A DNA stretch of 64,000 bases from an uncultured Coriobacteriales bacterium. GTDB taxonomy: Bacteria > Actinomycetota > Coriobacteriia > Coriobacteriales > UMGS124. A model generated the notes under the pieces. The model was given only the letters and a program-made list of their open reading frames with translations. It ran no database searches and was not told the DNA's origin. Where the stretch lies: the NCBI GenBank assembly GCA_934636245.1, contig CAKUAI010000007.1, forward strand, positions 1 through 64,000, given 5' to 3'. The translations under genes and the position numbers were made by a program. Numbering within the stretch: the first letter of the stretch is position 1; every line of letters starts with the position of its first letter. Positions 54,643 to 62,918 of this stretch are shown piece after piece.

Positions 54643-56496
54643 CTACGCAATTTCCCCAGCAGCCAGGCGCTCGCCAAACAACGTGCCCTCAGTCATGCAG
54701 TATCCAAGGCTCATGCCGGAAAGCGGCGTTGCATACTGCACGATGAAGCGGTTGCCCGAGCTGTTGCCCAGCGCGAAGAGACCCGGGATAGGCTCGCGGG
54801 CAATATCCACCACATGATGGTCGTCGTCTACGTCAAGACCGGTGGTCTGGCACAGACCCGTAGAGATGGAAGAGGTCGATGCAACAACTGCGTAGAACGG
54901 AGGAGTGTCGAGCTTCGTGACGGCCAGAATGCGCGGGTCCTTTGCATAGTCCTCGTCCAGGCCTGCCGTTGCCATGTCCTGATAACGCTTGATCTCCTCG
55001 AGCGCCTTGGCCTTCTGTCCATCATCCCAGACGCCAACCATGTCCACGAGCTCTTCCATGGTGTCAGCGCAGTACACCTCATAAATGTCGTCCTGGTTGT
55101 TGCACTCAGCAGGCGCATCTCCAGGCTTCACCTGACCCATCGTCTCAACCAGCATCGGCCAGTTATTGGCATGAGCCACATCCACTGCGCCATGCGCGGG
55201 AGGCATGGCATAGACGAGATCCTCCCAGTTGGCATCTTCAAATGTTACGACCACGCCCTTCGGCTGGCGAGGAACCATGTAACCGATGCCCTCGGTGCCG
55301 CCGGCGCACTCATCACAGAAACGCTTGCCCTTCTGGTTAAGCGTAAGGCTACCGGGGCCCCAAGGCGTGTTGATGCCTGCCATGCCAGTGTTCATGCCGG
55401 CATGCGGACCAACCTCGATATGACCGCCAGCCCAGACGCCCATGGCAATGGCCGATCCGTCACGGCTGTAGAAAATCGGCAGGGGCATAGCGATTTCGAT
55501 GTCCCCCAGGCTTTCTGCCAGGTGGCGATACTCATCGTTGATGTCGCGCAGCATGTCGGTGTTGCCGTTGAAGTCACCGCCGCAAAGAACAACGGCTTTC
55601 GTGGCAGCAACACGCTGGCACGCACCGTCATCGACGTTCTTGGCAACAGCCGAAACAACGCGACCCGAGTCGTCCTTTTCCAGGTACTCCGCGTGGTTGG
55701 AGAAGAACCACACAGCACCTGCGTCGCGCGCATCCTGAGCCATCTTGTGCATGACATCATTCCAGGCCCAAGCCTCACGCTTCATCGACGGAGGACGGAA
55801 GATGATGGTACCAGTATAGAAATTGAAACCAGAGGGATCCATGACCATGCGCTCGTCATGGGGGCACGAACCCACATGTGAGTTCTCAGCAACCCAGTCC
55901 TCGCCCAATTCCTCGATGACCTTCTGGAGAATCTCACCCGAATGATTTACATAATCGCGGATAAAGGCCTGATTGCTGCGCGTGGCGTTGCGGCGGAAGA
56001 TCTCGCGCATAAATGCCTGGCCGTCAATCTCGTCCGCACCATGCTCAAGAGCCCACTTGTTGTTGATGGTGCCGACCTCGCCACCGATGTACTGCATGCT
56101 CTCTTCAGCCTGCTGCTCGATGACGGCCACCGAGAGACCGTTCTCAGCACACGACTTTGCCGCCCACGTACCAGCCTGGCCGCCACCCACAATGACGACG
56201 TCGAATGTGCCCGCGTCCTTAATCTCATCATCAGACACAGGGTCGCAGGGCGTACGCCATGCCGCGCTTGCCTCGCTCGTCCAGCGGTTCTCAGGCGTAG
56301 CGTGAACGTACTCGGCAGAAACATTCTGGTCGGTTGTCGCCTTGAGCTTGTCTTGAGAATCCTTGGAAGCAATAGGCTCGCCACCATCTTGAGCTTCGTC
56401 AGCAAAACCCAGCGAAGGAACAGCGGCAGCCCCAATAGCCGCGCCAACCGCAGCCGTCTTGATGAAGTCCCTACGGGAAGCACTCTTCGTATACAT
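54643..56496 (-). CDS. Tat-exported FAD-dependent reductase
   Basis: 617 residues from ATG 56496; another ATG three codons earlier touches the GGAGG and is less likely. Tat signal SASRRDFIKTAAVG, cleavage near GFADE. An acidic, Gln/Lys-containing stretch follows, then the FAD motif VIVGGGQAGTWAA near 108. The C-terminal contact region is FIVQYATPLSGMSLG. No FMN or haem sites. The truncated gene at 49873 is its closest relative in the window. Paired with the LuxR gene at 53154. Confidence 0.9.
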   Translation of the reverse strand: MYTKSASRRDFIKTAAVGAAIGAAAVPSLGFADEAQDGGEPIASKDSQDKLKATTDQNVSAEYVHATPENRWTSEASAAWRTPCDPVSDDEIKDAGTFDVVIVGGGQAGTWAAKSCAENGLSVAVIEQQAEESMQYIGGEVGTINNKWALEHGADEIDGQAFMREIFRRNATRSNQAFIRDYVNHSGEILQKVIEELGEDWVAENSHVGSCPHDERMVMDPSGFNFYTGTIIFRPPSMKREAWAWNDVMHKMAQDARDAGAVWFFSNHAEYLEKDDSGRVVSAVAKNVDDGACQRVAATKAVVLCGGDFNGNTDMLRDINDEYRHLAESLGDIEIAMPLPIFYSRDGSAIAMGVWAGGHIEVGPHAGMNTGMAGINTPWGPGSLTLNQKGKRFCDECAGGTEGIGYMVPRQPKGVVVTFEDANWEDLVYAMPPAHGAVDVAHANNWPMLVETMGQVKPGDAPAECNNQDDIYEVYCADTMEELVDMVGVWDDGQKAKALEEIKRYQDMATAGLDEDYAKDPRILAVTKLDTPPFYAVVASTSSISTGLCQTTGLDVDDDHHVVDIAREPIPGLFALGNSSGNRFIVQYATPLSGMSLGYCMTEGTLFGERLAAGEIA

Positions 56497-56695
56497 ACGG
56501 TACATCCTCCAATTTTGCCCTGCGCCACCCGCTGCGGCGCAACCTGGTCAAAGCATGCCTTTCGCTGCATGGCGGGTAATCGCACTTGAGACGTGATTGT
56601 GACGCAGAGACAGAATCACTCTTGAGGCATGATGGCGGTAACCTGGTCTTTCAATAACCAAGCCCGTCAAGATGTGCCTTTTGCCGCATCAAGAA

Positions 56696-56742
56696 GCCCC
56701 GCCGGCATGGAAGCACATGGCTCTTTGCCGACGGGGCCTTTC
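56696..56742. terminator. Hairpin, GCCCCG...CGGGGCC
   Basis: GCCCCGCCGGCA pairs with TGCCGACGGGGC, followed by CTTT. It lies in the 56497-56832 gap, which has no gene. Confidence 0.6.
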
Positions 56743-56832
56743 GGATGGGCGCTTCTGTTGATGTTGCTCACAGTCGCAGGACCCTCGCGGCCGCGGACAA
56801 CATCACCTGCTACAAAGCCAGCTGACTAGTCC

Positions 56833-56997
56833 CTACCGATACTCCTTGCCGCTGTCCTTGCGCAGGCTGCCCAGCGTCTTGTCCTTGCGGGCCTTCCTGC
56901 CATCAGGGTTCCTGATTGTGCCCGTGGGGAAATCATGCTTCTTCTCGTAGGTCCCCACCGTGCAGTCGCTCCTGGTCTTCCTCACATGCCCGAACAT
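56833..56997 (-). CDS. Small basic protein, 54 residues
   Basis: ATG 56997 is preceded by GGAGGTAGGCA, a good ribosome site. The product is MFGHVRKTRSDCTVGTYEKK..., strongly basic (many Lys and Arg), with no membrane segment. It looks like a conserved small protein family with the core VGTYEKKHDFPTGTIRNPDG. Function unknown. Confidence 0.65.
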   Translation of the reverse strand: MFGHVRKTRSDCTVGTYEKKHDFPTGTIRNPDGRKARKDKTLGSLRKDSGKEYR

Positions 56998-57149
56998 TGC
57001 CTACCTCCGTTTTCTCATGACCTCGCAAGCCCACGGGCCCTCGCCGCCCCGACACCCCCGCCCCCGGCCTTCGCCCAGAAGCGCGGGGCAATTCACTTGC
57101 TTGGCGTACAAAACCCGGCCCAAAGCAGGAACCTGCCGCCTGCCGCTCG

Positions 57150-57362
57150 TCACTCGTCCACTTCAACGACCTCGTAGTCGCAGTCGTCGGTTTCGCCAAA
57201 CGGGTAGTCCCCGGGATTTGACAGATAGAGGATCTCCCCACCCTCGCGATAGCAAGCGCAGGTGTCTATCCCGGCATCATTTGCCTCCTTCTCGGTGTCG
57301 TAGACCTCTTCGAGCTCCTCGTCCACTCCGTCGGAATAGTGCATAACAACCTTGTACTTCAC
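57150..57362 (-). CDS. Small acidic protein, 70 residues
   Basis: GTG 57362 follows GGAGGGGATGCAGG. The product has YKVVMHYSDGVDEELEEVYD, then ILYLSNPGDYPFGETDDCDYE. It resembles common short hypothetical proteins with a SNPGDY motif. It lies 150 bp upstream of the basic small protein on the same strand. Function unknown. Confidence 0.6.
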   Translation of the reverse strand: MKYKVVMHYSDGVDEELEEVYDTEKEANDAGIDTCACYREGGEILYLSNPGDYPFGETDDCDYEVVEVDE

Positions 57363-57502
57363 CCTGCATCCCCTCCACTCGCGACCCGGGCGAATGCGCT
57401 GCGGCGTTCCTCTTCCGCATCGCAAATCATACGTTCCGTCTCGCGGCTTATCCTCAGTTGCCAACTGAGTTTTAACGATTGAGGAAGAAGCGCGCCCATC
57501 CC

Positions 57503-57630
57503 CTACTGCCCCTGCGCAACTCGCTGGTCGATGTAACCCAGCAGGTGTCCTCATGATGTATGCCGAGCTTGACGCACACATGGGCGATGTGGGCTTTGGT
57601 CGTGCCGTCGGAAACGTCGAGAGCCTCCCG
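57503..57630 (-). pseudogene. LuxR C-terminal tail, frameshifted
   Basis: The minus strand reads ALDVSDGTTKAHIAHVCVKLGI, the last part of a LuxR helix-turn-helix. A frameshift follows, then GHLLGYIDQRVAQGQ and a stop at 57503. Its cut 5' end touches the cut 5' end of a flavoprotein tail. Confidence 0.75.
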
Positions 57631-57829
57631 TTATGCCGAGGTGTTCGGCATCGACGGCGAGCCCATCCTGCACCTCTACGGCGCCGGCGAGCTGGGCGGC
57701 ATCTGCGCCTTCCAGTACAACTCGGGCGGCAACCTGGGCGAGTGCATGGTCTTCGGCAAGATTGCCGGCACCAACGCAGCAATCGAGAGGGGCCCGCTGC
57801 CCGCGCTTGTTGCCATACCCATCGCTTAA
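57631..57829 (+). pseudogene. Flavoprotein C-terminal tail
   Basis: RYAEVFGIDGEPILHLYGAG, then ELGGICAFQYNSGGNLGE and a stop: only the final 65 residues of a FAD reductase. Head to head with a LuxR tail. Confidence 0.8.
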
Positions 57830-57925
57830 CAGGCGCCCCCGCCGAGCGTCAGGCACCCCTGTGCGGCATCGCCTGCGACCCCAAAACAAACGCCACACCT
57901 GCGCAATCGAGGAAGCATGGCGCTG

Positions 57926-57954
57926 TTGACTTGCCCCGGCCAGTCATCTACTAT
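57926..57954 (+). promoter_or_regulatory. Promoter of the TacAT-type operon
   Basis: TTGACT, 17-bp spacer, TACTAT, 32 bp before the antitoxin start. Confidence 0.7.
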
Positions 57955-57985
57955 GTACGGTGATTCACCGCACAAAGGAGGATGC

Positions 57986-58264
57986 ATGCCAACCGCCACA
58001 CTAGAACGCAAGACGAGCCGCATCGATTTACGCATGACCGACGAGCAAAAGCGGCAGATAGAGAGCGCCGCCGCCCTGTGTGGGACGAGCGTCTCCCAGT
58101 GGTCCATCGACCGGCTGCTCGATTCGGCGCGCAGCGACATCGCAAAAGCCCGCACGACCACCCTGTCCAGCCAGGCGTTCGATGAGTTCGCCCGTCAGCT
58201 CGCCGAGCCGGTCGACCCAACGTTCGAGGCGTTTGCAAAGCGGAAGTCCATATGGGAAGCCTAG
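57986..58264 (+). CDS. DUF1778 (TacA-like) antitoxin
   Basis: 92 residues; ATG 57986 follows AAAGGAGG. Ribbon-helix-helix start ERKTSRIDLRMTDEQKRQIE and AALCGTSVSQW, typical of DUF1778 antitoxins that bind their own promoter and block a GNAT toxin with the C-terminal helix. Overlaps the toxin gene by 13 bp. Confidence 0.85.
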   Translation: MPTATLERKTSRIDLRMTDEQKRQIESAAALCGTSVSQWSIDRLLDSARSDIAKARTTTLSSQAFDEFARQLAEPVDPTFEAFAKRKSIWEA

Positions 58265-58734
58265 CGTTCACCGCGCCCAGGCCGTTAGAACCCAACGACC
58301 CGCTTGACGGGTTCTCATGCGGGATCTCCCTGGTAGACACCTGGCTGCATACGCGAGCACGGAACGCACGCGCAGCAGGCACAGCCGTCGTCTATGTGTC
58401 GTATGCCACAGACGGCCGCCTCGCTGGCTTCTACACCCTCAGCGCCCATTCACTTGAACGCGGTGCGACACGCGGTTGGATGGCCCGCAATGCTCCCGAG
58501 CAGATACCGGGGATCCTTCTGGGAATGCTTGGCGTTGACGCATCCTTCCAAGGCATGCATCTAGGTTCAAACCTGCTGCTCGATGCCGTGCACCGAGCCA
58601 TGGCAGTCGCCGACACCATCGGGGCGCGCGCACTCTTGGTCGATCCTATCGACGACGCCTCGCGGGCCTTTTACGCCCATCACGGGTTCAGGCCCCTGCC
58701 GGAATCAACCAGGATGTATGCAAAGCTCATGTAA
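58252..58734 (+). CDS. GNAT-family acetyltransferase toxin (TacT-like)
   Basis: 160 residues from ATG 58252. GNAT features: AGFYTLSAHSLER on the central strands, ILLGMLGVDASFQGMHLGSNL as the acetyl-CoA loop, and FYAHHGFRPLP at the end. This family acetylates the amino group of charged tRNAs and stops translation. Coupled with the DUF1778 gene. The operon looks intact. Confidence 0.85.
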   Translation: MGSLAFTAPRPLEPNDPLDGFSCGISLVDTWLHTRARNARAAGTAVVYVSYATDGRLAGFYTLSAHSLERGATRGWMARNAPEQIPGILLGMLGVDASFQGMHLGSNLLLDAVHRAMAVADTIGARALLVDPIDDASRAFYAHHGFRPLPESTRMYAKLM

Positions 58735-58808
58735 GATTATCTATCACCACACACATCGGCCCTACCTTCTACGCTCGATACATCAGCACGGCCATCACGT
58801 CGGAGACG

Positions 58809-59501
58809 GTGCGGACGCGCCCTTGCAGACCCTGCTCGATGTATGAGAAAGACATCGTCAAGTATGCAGAGGGCCTTGACCAGGGACGCATCCTCAACGT
58901 GTTCCGCAGCATCCCCCTCCAGCTGGCGAAGGAGAACAAGAAGTTCCAGATATCAAAGGTCGCCCGCGCGGCACGGTTCAAGGACTACCGCGGGTGCATC
59001 GAGTGGCTCGAAACCGCAGGCATGATAGGCGTGTGCCACCGCCTCAACTACCCCGAGCTCTCCCTTAAGGGCAACTGCGACGAGGGCAAGTACAAGATTT
59101 ACTATCGAGACAACGGCATGTTCGTCGCAAGCCTCGACGGCGAGGCGAGCGAGGACCTGCGGGCGAACAAGAACCTCGGCGTGTACAAAGGCGCCATGTA
59201 CGAGAGCGTCGTGGGCGAGGCGCTGCAGAAATCCGGCTACGGCCTGTTCTACTACAAGAAGGAGAACTCGACGCTCGAGGAGAACTTCTTCGTGCGCACG
59301 AGAGACCGCCTCGTGCCAGTCGAGGTGAAGGCCAAGAACGGGACGGCGAAATCCCTGCGCACCCTCATCGAGTCGGACGCCTACCCGGACATCGACTGGG
59401 GGATCAAGCTGTGCGGCGGCAACGTCGGCCGCGAGGGCTCCGTTCTGACGCAGCCGTACTTCACGGCGTTTCTCCTGCGCAGGTATCTGGCGGGGAAATA
59501 G
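58809..59501 (+). pseudogene. C-terminal half of a DUF4143 ATPase
   Basis: Homology starts at YEKDIVKYAEGL (58843), equal to YESDIVKYVEDP in copy C, and runs in frame to RRYLAGK and the stop at 59501. The nuclease-like VPVEVKAKNG is present. The ATPase domain is absent, and no array stands before it. It is the best-preserved copy of the tail found at 42.1 and 51.2 kb. Confidence 0.8.
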
Positions 59502-59545
59502 CGTGGACGAGCAGCGCAAGACGCCCGCGTTCCAGGAGGGAAGAA

Positions 59546-59770
59546 GTGGACGAGAGCACCAGGGAGACCATAGGCTATTACGACGCCAACGCGGCGAGCT
59601 ACGTGGCGGAAACCGCCGACGTCGAGTTCGGCCCGCTGCAGCGCGAGTTCGCGCGGCGACTGCCGGAGGGCGGCCGCGTCCTCGACCTGGGCTGCGGGTC
59701 GGGCCGCGACTCCCTCGCGTTCCTGAGGGCGGGGCTCGAGGTGGACGCCGTCGACGGCAGCGCGCAGTTG
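59546..59770 (+). pseudogene. 3'-truncated methyltransferase
   Basis: GTG 59546 after AGGAGGGAAGAA. It matches the first 75 residues of the methyltransferase at 51366, including VLDLGCGSGRDS, then switches at DGSAQ into sequence of the LuxR tail block (TTGCCGCCAACGACAGCC). The missing C-terminal part is found 1.2 kb further at 61 kb. Confidence 0.8.
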
Positions 59771-59797
59771 CCGCCAACGACAGCCCAGCGAAGAGCC

Positions 59798-59945
59798 TCA
59801 GTTTTGCCGCTCGCCCAGGAGTTGGCGCAGGTCGATGAGCTCGTCTTTACTGTGAATGCCAGCCTTGCGATAGGCGAATCTTGAATAGCCCTGCGCGGTG
59901 CCCTTCGTTATCTCGAGCCCCTCTGCGGCGTTGCACAGTCAGATA
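59798..59945 (-). pseudogene. LuxR C-terminal tail, copy 2
   Basis: AEGLEITKGTAQGYSRFAYR and KAGIHSKDELIDLRQLLGE, stop at 59798. Near-identical to 52104-52247. Confidence 0.75.
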
Positions 59946-59959
59946 TGAACTGATATATG
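59931..59959 (+). promoter_or_regulatory. Promoter of the RelB/YafQ-type operon, block 2
   Basis: TTGCAC, 17-bp spacer, TATATG. Confidence 0.6.
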
Positions 59960-60006
59960 TAAGACATCGTGATATAATCGTCCTACATTCATCAAGGGAG
60001 GCGGCA

Positions 60007-60276
60007 ATGAGCACAGCATCGGTAACCATCAGAGTTGACGAGTCCACGAAGCGGGCCGTGAGCGCCATAGCCGAGGACTTCGGCTTCGACATCTCCTCCA
60101 TCACCCGCGCCTTCTACAAGCAGATCGAGCGCGAGCAGAGGATTCCCCTGAGCCTCGAGTACCCCAAGCCCAACAACGAGTCGCTGGAGTCCATCCGCGA
60201 GGCGGAGAAGATTATCGCGGAGAAGCGCCCGGGCTATGCCACGGCGGAAGAGATGTTCGACGCCATGGGGGTGTAG
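60007..60276 (+). CDS. RelB/DinJ-type antitoxin, copy 2
   Basis: 89 residues; ATG follows GGGAGGCGGCA. Ribbon-helix-helix ASVTIRVDESTKRAVSAIAE and RIPLSLEYPKPN. The toxin gene begins 4 bp after the stop. This is the intact version of the pair. Confidence 0.88.
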   Translation: MSTASVTIRVDESTKRAVSAIAEDFGFDISSITRAFYKQIEREQRIPLSLEYPKPNNESLESIREAEKIIAEKRPGYATAEEMFDAMGV

Positions 60277-60279
60277 CGA

Positions 60280-60570
60280 TTGCTGAGGGCGGAATTCACC
60301 CCGCAGTTTCAGCGAGACACCAAACGGCTGAAGGCGAAACACGTTGACCTTGCGCCCCTGAAATCCCTGGTCAACCTTGTTCTCCAGAACACACCCGAGG
60401 CGCTCGAGGAACTGCGTCGACGATACCGCATGCACGACCTCAAAGGGAGCTGGGCGGGCAGCCGAGAGTGTCACGTAGCCAATGCCGGCGACTGGCTGGT
60501 CGTCTGGCGAGAGGGCGAAGGGCTGGCGGTCTTTCAACGAACGGGATCGCACGACGAGCTGTTCAGGTAG
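60280..60570 (+). CDS. YafQ/RelE-type mRNA-cleaving toxin
   Basis: 96 residues from TTG 60280. FTPQFQRDTKRLKAKHVD, then YRMHDLKGSWAGSRECHV and DWLVVWREGEG, as in YafQ: the toxin binds the ribosome and cuts mRNA. His and Arg residues of the usual site can be placed (MHDL, SRECH). Intact and coupled to the antitoxin. No gene is supported between its end and 60813. Confidence 0.85.
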   Translation: MLRAEFTPQFQRDTKRLKAKHVDLAPLKSLVNLVLQNTPEALEELRRRYRMHDLKGSWAGSRECHVANAGDWLVVWREGEGLAVFQRTGSHDELFR

Positions 60571-60813
60571 CGCTGGCCATTTTGAGAGACCTTCATAGCA
60601 GCAAGACGATTGACGTCCTGTCCGACGAAATCCTTGTCGCCCGGGGTGTCGAGAATGTAGGCGACGCTGACCGCGCAACCATTTCCTCGCGAGCCATCGG
60701 GGCCGCCGCCGACGCCATGGAGCAGTCGGAGCCTTGAATTGCCGACCCGCCTGCCGATGGCTGCGGGAGCCGGTGCAAGCAGGGGTGGACCGAACTGGGC
60801 CGGCCCCTCGAAA

Positions 60814-60929
60814 TGGTCCATCCAGCACGTTCGTCAAACAGTCGTGCTCAATGGACCAAAACAAGCTCGAAAATCAACCAAAAATGGTCCATCCAGCACG
60901 CATGGTCCGCCATCGTGTTGAATGGACCA
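60814..60929. repeat. Two-palindrome array, copy 3 (complete)
   Basis: TGGTCCATCCAGCACG, 13 bp, CGTGCTCAATGGACCA, 26 bp, TGGTCCATCCAGCACG, 13 bp, CGTGTTGAATGGACCA: four 16-bp arms in alternating orientation, 116 bp in all. The best copy of the three. Confidence 0.85.
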
Positions 60930-60934
60930 GAAAA

Positions 60935-61105
60935 CCGCCTCGCGCCGGTCGAGGTGAAGGCCAAGAACGGGACGGCCAGGTCCCTGCGCGCCCTTGTCGC
61001 CGAGGTCCCCGGGCTCAGGGTCGGCCGCGTCGAGATCACGGGCGACGCCCGCCCCGGCCGCTCCAGCGAGTAGTGGCTCAACGCCTGGTGCGTGAGGGGG
61101 TAGTC
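60935..61105 (+). pseudogene. Fusion scar: DUF4143 tail joined to methyltransferase tail
   Basis: LAPVEVKAKNGTARSLRAL comes from a DUF4143 ATPase and VAEVPGLRVGRVEITGDARP from a methyltransferase. The join lies at a shared CCCTGCGCGCCCTT. A stop replaces the Lys that precedes WLNAWCVRG in the intact methyltransferase. Confidence 0.75.
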
Positions 61106-61257
61106 AAGCCTGAACCCCGCGCCAACCAGTACGCCTGCTAACCCCGATCGAACATCTCCTCGTCCGGGTCGGATGAGTCGCTGATGACGAAATGCGTCGT
61201 CGCACGGGCATCACCCCATCCGACGACGCATATTTACATATTTACAAAGCTGGAAGC

Positions 61258-62832
61258 CTACTTCGCCGCGAGGGCCTTGCCCACCATGTAGCCCTGCGTG
61301 TAAGAGCGCCCGATTGAAAGACCGGTGATATCCAGCGGGTAGTCCACACCGCCATAGAAACGCGATGCGTTACCGCAGGCGTACAGGCCCTCGATGACCT
61401 CGCCCTCCGGCGTGAGGCACTGCTGTTCGGCGTTCACGTCGCAGCCCGCGCAAATGGCACTGATGCGCACATGGCGATGGATGGCGTAGAATGGCGGGTT
61501 CACTACCGGTGCCAAAAACTTGGAATCCTTGCCGAAATCCACGTCACTGCCGGTCTCACAAATCTCGTTGTAACGTGCAACCGTGGACAAGAACTGCTCG
61601 ACGTCAGTGATGCCTACCTTCTCGGCAAGCTCCTCGAGCGTGTCAGCCCTGAAGGTGTTGACGAGACCCGGATAGACGCCCTTCTTCTCGTTGTCGAGCT
61701 CGGGCATGTAGTTCTCCATGTCCTCGGGACTGCTGGCATGCATGCCCCAGGCATCGCCTACGGAGACATAGTCGGAGTCAAAGACCTGCGAGTACCAACC
61801 GGCGTCCTGAGGACCGCGGAGGAAGTTGTTGAGCAGCGACATCTCCACGGACTCATCTACGAATCGCGTGCCGTCATCCTTCACAGCGAGATAAGGCATA
61901 TCGGCCATGTTGCCAGGACCGCCGTCGTAGTCGTGCAGCATCTTGGTATGGCAGGGCTCCTCCATCTTACCGCCCGCCCACACAATCATCTTGTGGCCGT
62001 CGCCCGTCTTGTTGAACTGCTTGCGCTCCATGTTAACGAGCTCGGGCAGATAGTAGCTGCACATCTCCTCGTCGTTTTGATAGTCGCCCGTACAAATAAC
62101 GACACCCTTGCTGGCATTGAACTGGGCGTAGGTGCCGTCCTCACGCTGGGCGATGACGCCAGTTACTGCGCCGGATACGTCCTGCACAAGCTGGCATGCC
62201 GGCGTGCTGAAGTACGCCTCAACACCCACGGAGACACCGTACTCGCACAGCTCGCCCATGGCTTCATTGTTGGCATACGGCTTGTTCGTAAACGTGTTCT
62301 TAACGAACGTTACCGTCTTACCGTTGAACTCCATGGTGGCACTACTGGGTTTGCAGAAACTCAGGTGCTCTTGGGCGCGATCGATAACCCATTGCATGGC
62401 CTCGCCGGAGTTGTCGGCCCACGCCTGGAGGCACTCACGACGGGAGCGGAACGCGTTCTCTTCCATGAGCATGGAGACCATGGCCGCCACTGCCTCGGGA
62501 TCGGAGTTCTCCAAATCAACGCCTGCGGAGGAACCGCCCTGCGAGCAAGCCCACGCCTCCTTCTGCAGCAGTGCGACCTTGGCGCCCATCTCGGCAGCAA
62601 CGGCGGCGCACACAACGCCCGCAGAGCCTGCGCCTACGACCACAATTTCGTAGTCGAGCTCTTCGGCCACGTCAGCGATAGCCTCAGGCTTCTCGAAGAA
62701 ACTGGGGACGAAGGCGCCGGCCGCCTTGGCATCCTCAGCCTGCGCAAGACTCGTCAGCAAGCCGGCCGATGCAGCCACGCCCATGGCAGCGCCGACACCC
62801 TTCAACACGTCACGACGGGTAACATCCTGCAT
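61258..62832 (-). CDS. Tat-exported FAD-dependent reductase
   Basis: 524 residues from ATG 62832; ATG 62838 is only two bases from AAAGGAG, so the second Met is preferred. Tat signal DVTRRDVLKGVG, then SLAQAEDAKA. FAD motif VVVGAGSAGVVCA near 60. C-terminal contact region DYPLDITGLSIGRSYTQG. No FMN or haem sites. It is divergent from the membrane protein at 62919 with an 86-bp gap, the same arrangement as at 9 kb. Confidence 0.9.
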   Translation of the reverse strand: MQDVTRRDVLKGVGAAMGVAASAGLLTSLAQAEDAKAAGAFVPSFFEKPEAIADVAEELDYEIVVVGAGSAGVVCAAVAAEMGAKVALLQKEAWACSQGGSSAGVDLENSDPEAVAAMVSMLMEENAFRSRRECLQAWADNSGEAMQWVIDRAQEHLSFCKPSSATMEFNGKTVTFVKNTFTNKPYANNEAMGELCEYGVSVGVEAYFSTPACQLVQDVSGAVTGVIAQREDGTYAQFNASKGVVICTGDYQNDEEMCSYYLPELVNMERKQFNKTGDGHKMIVWAGGKMEEPCHTKMLHDYDGGPGNMADMPYLAVKDDGTRFVDESVEMSLLNNFLRGPQDAGWYSQVFDSDYVSVGDAWGMHASSPEDMENYMPELDNEKKGVYPGLVNTFRADTLEELAEKVGITDVEQFLSTVARYNEICETGSDVDFGKDSKFLAPVVNPPFYAIHRHVRISAICAGCDVNAEQQCLTPEGEVIEGLYACGNASRFYGGVDYPLDITGLSIGRSYTQGYMVGKALAAK

Positions 62833-62918
62833 TTGCATTCTCCTTTGTCGTATGGAACGGACGGCCCCTATAATGGGACAGCAAAAACGCACCCATGCGG
62901 TTTAGAAAAGGATGAGTC

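Noticed and set aside
60534..60821. 95-codon minus-strand frame
   Set aside because: Overlaps the toxin end and lacks a recognisable family; composition fits a shadow frame.
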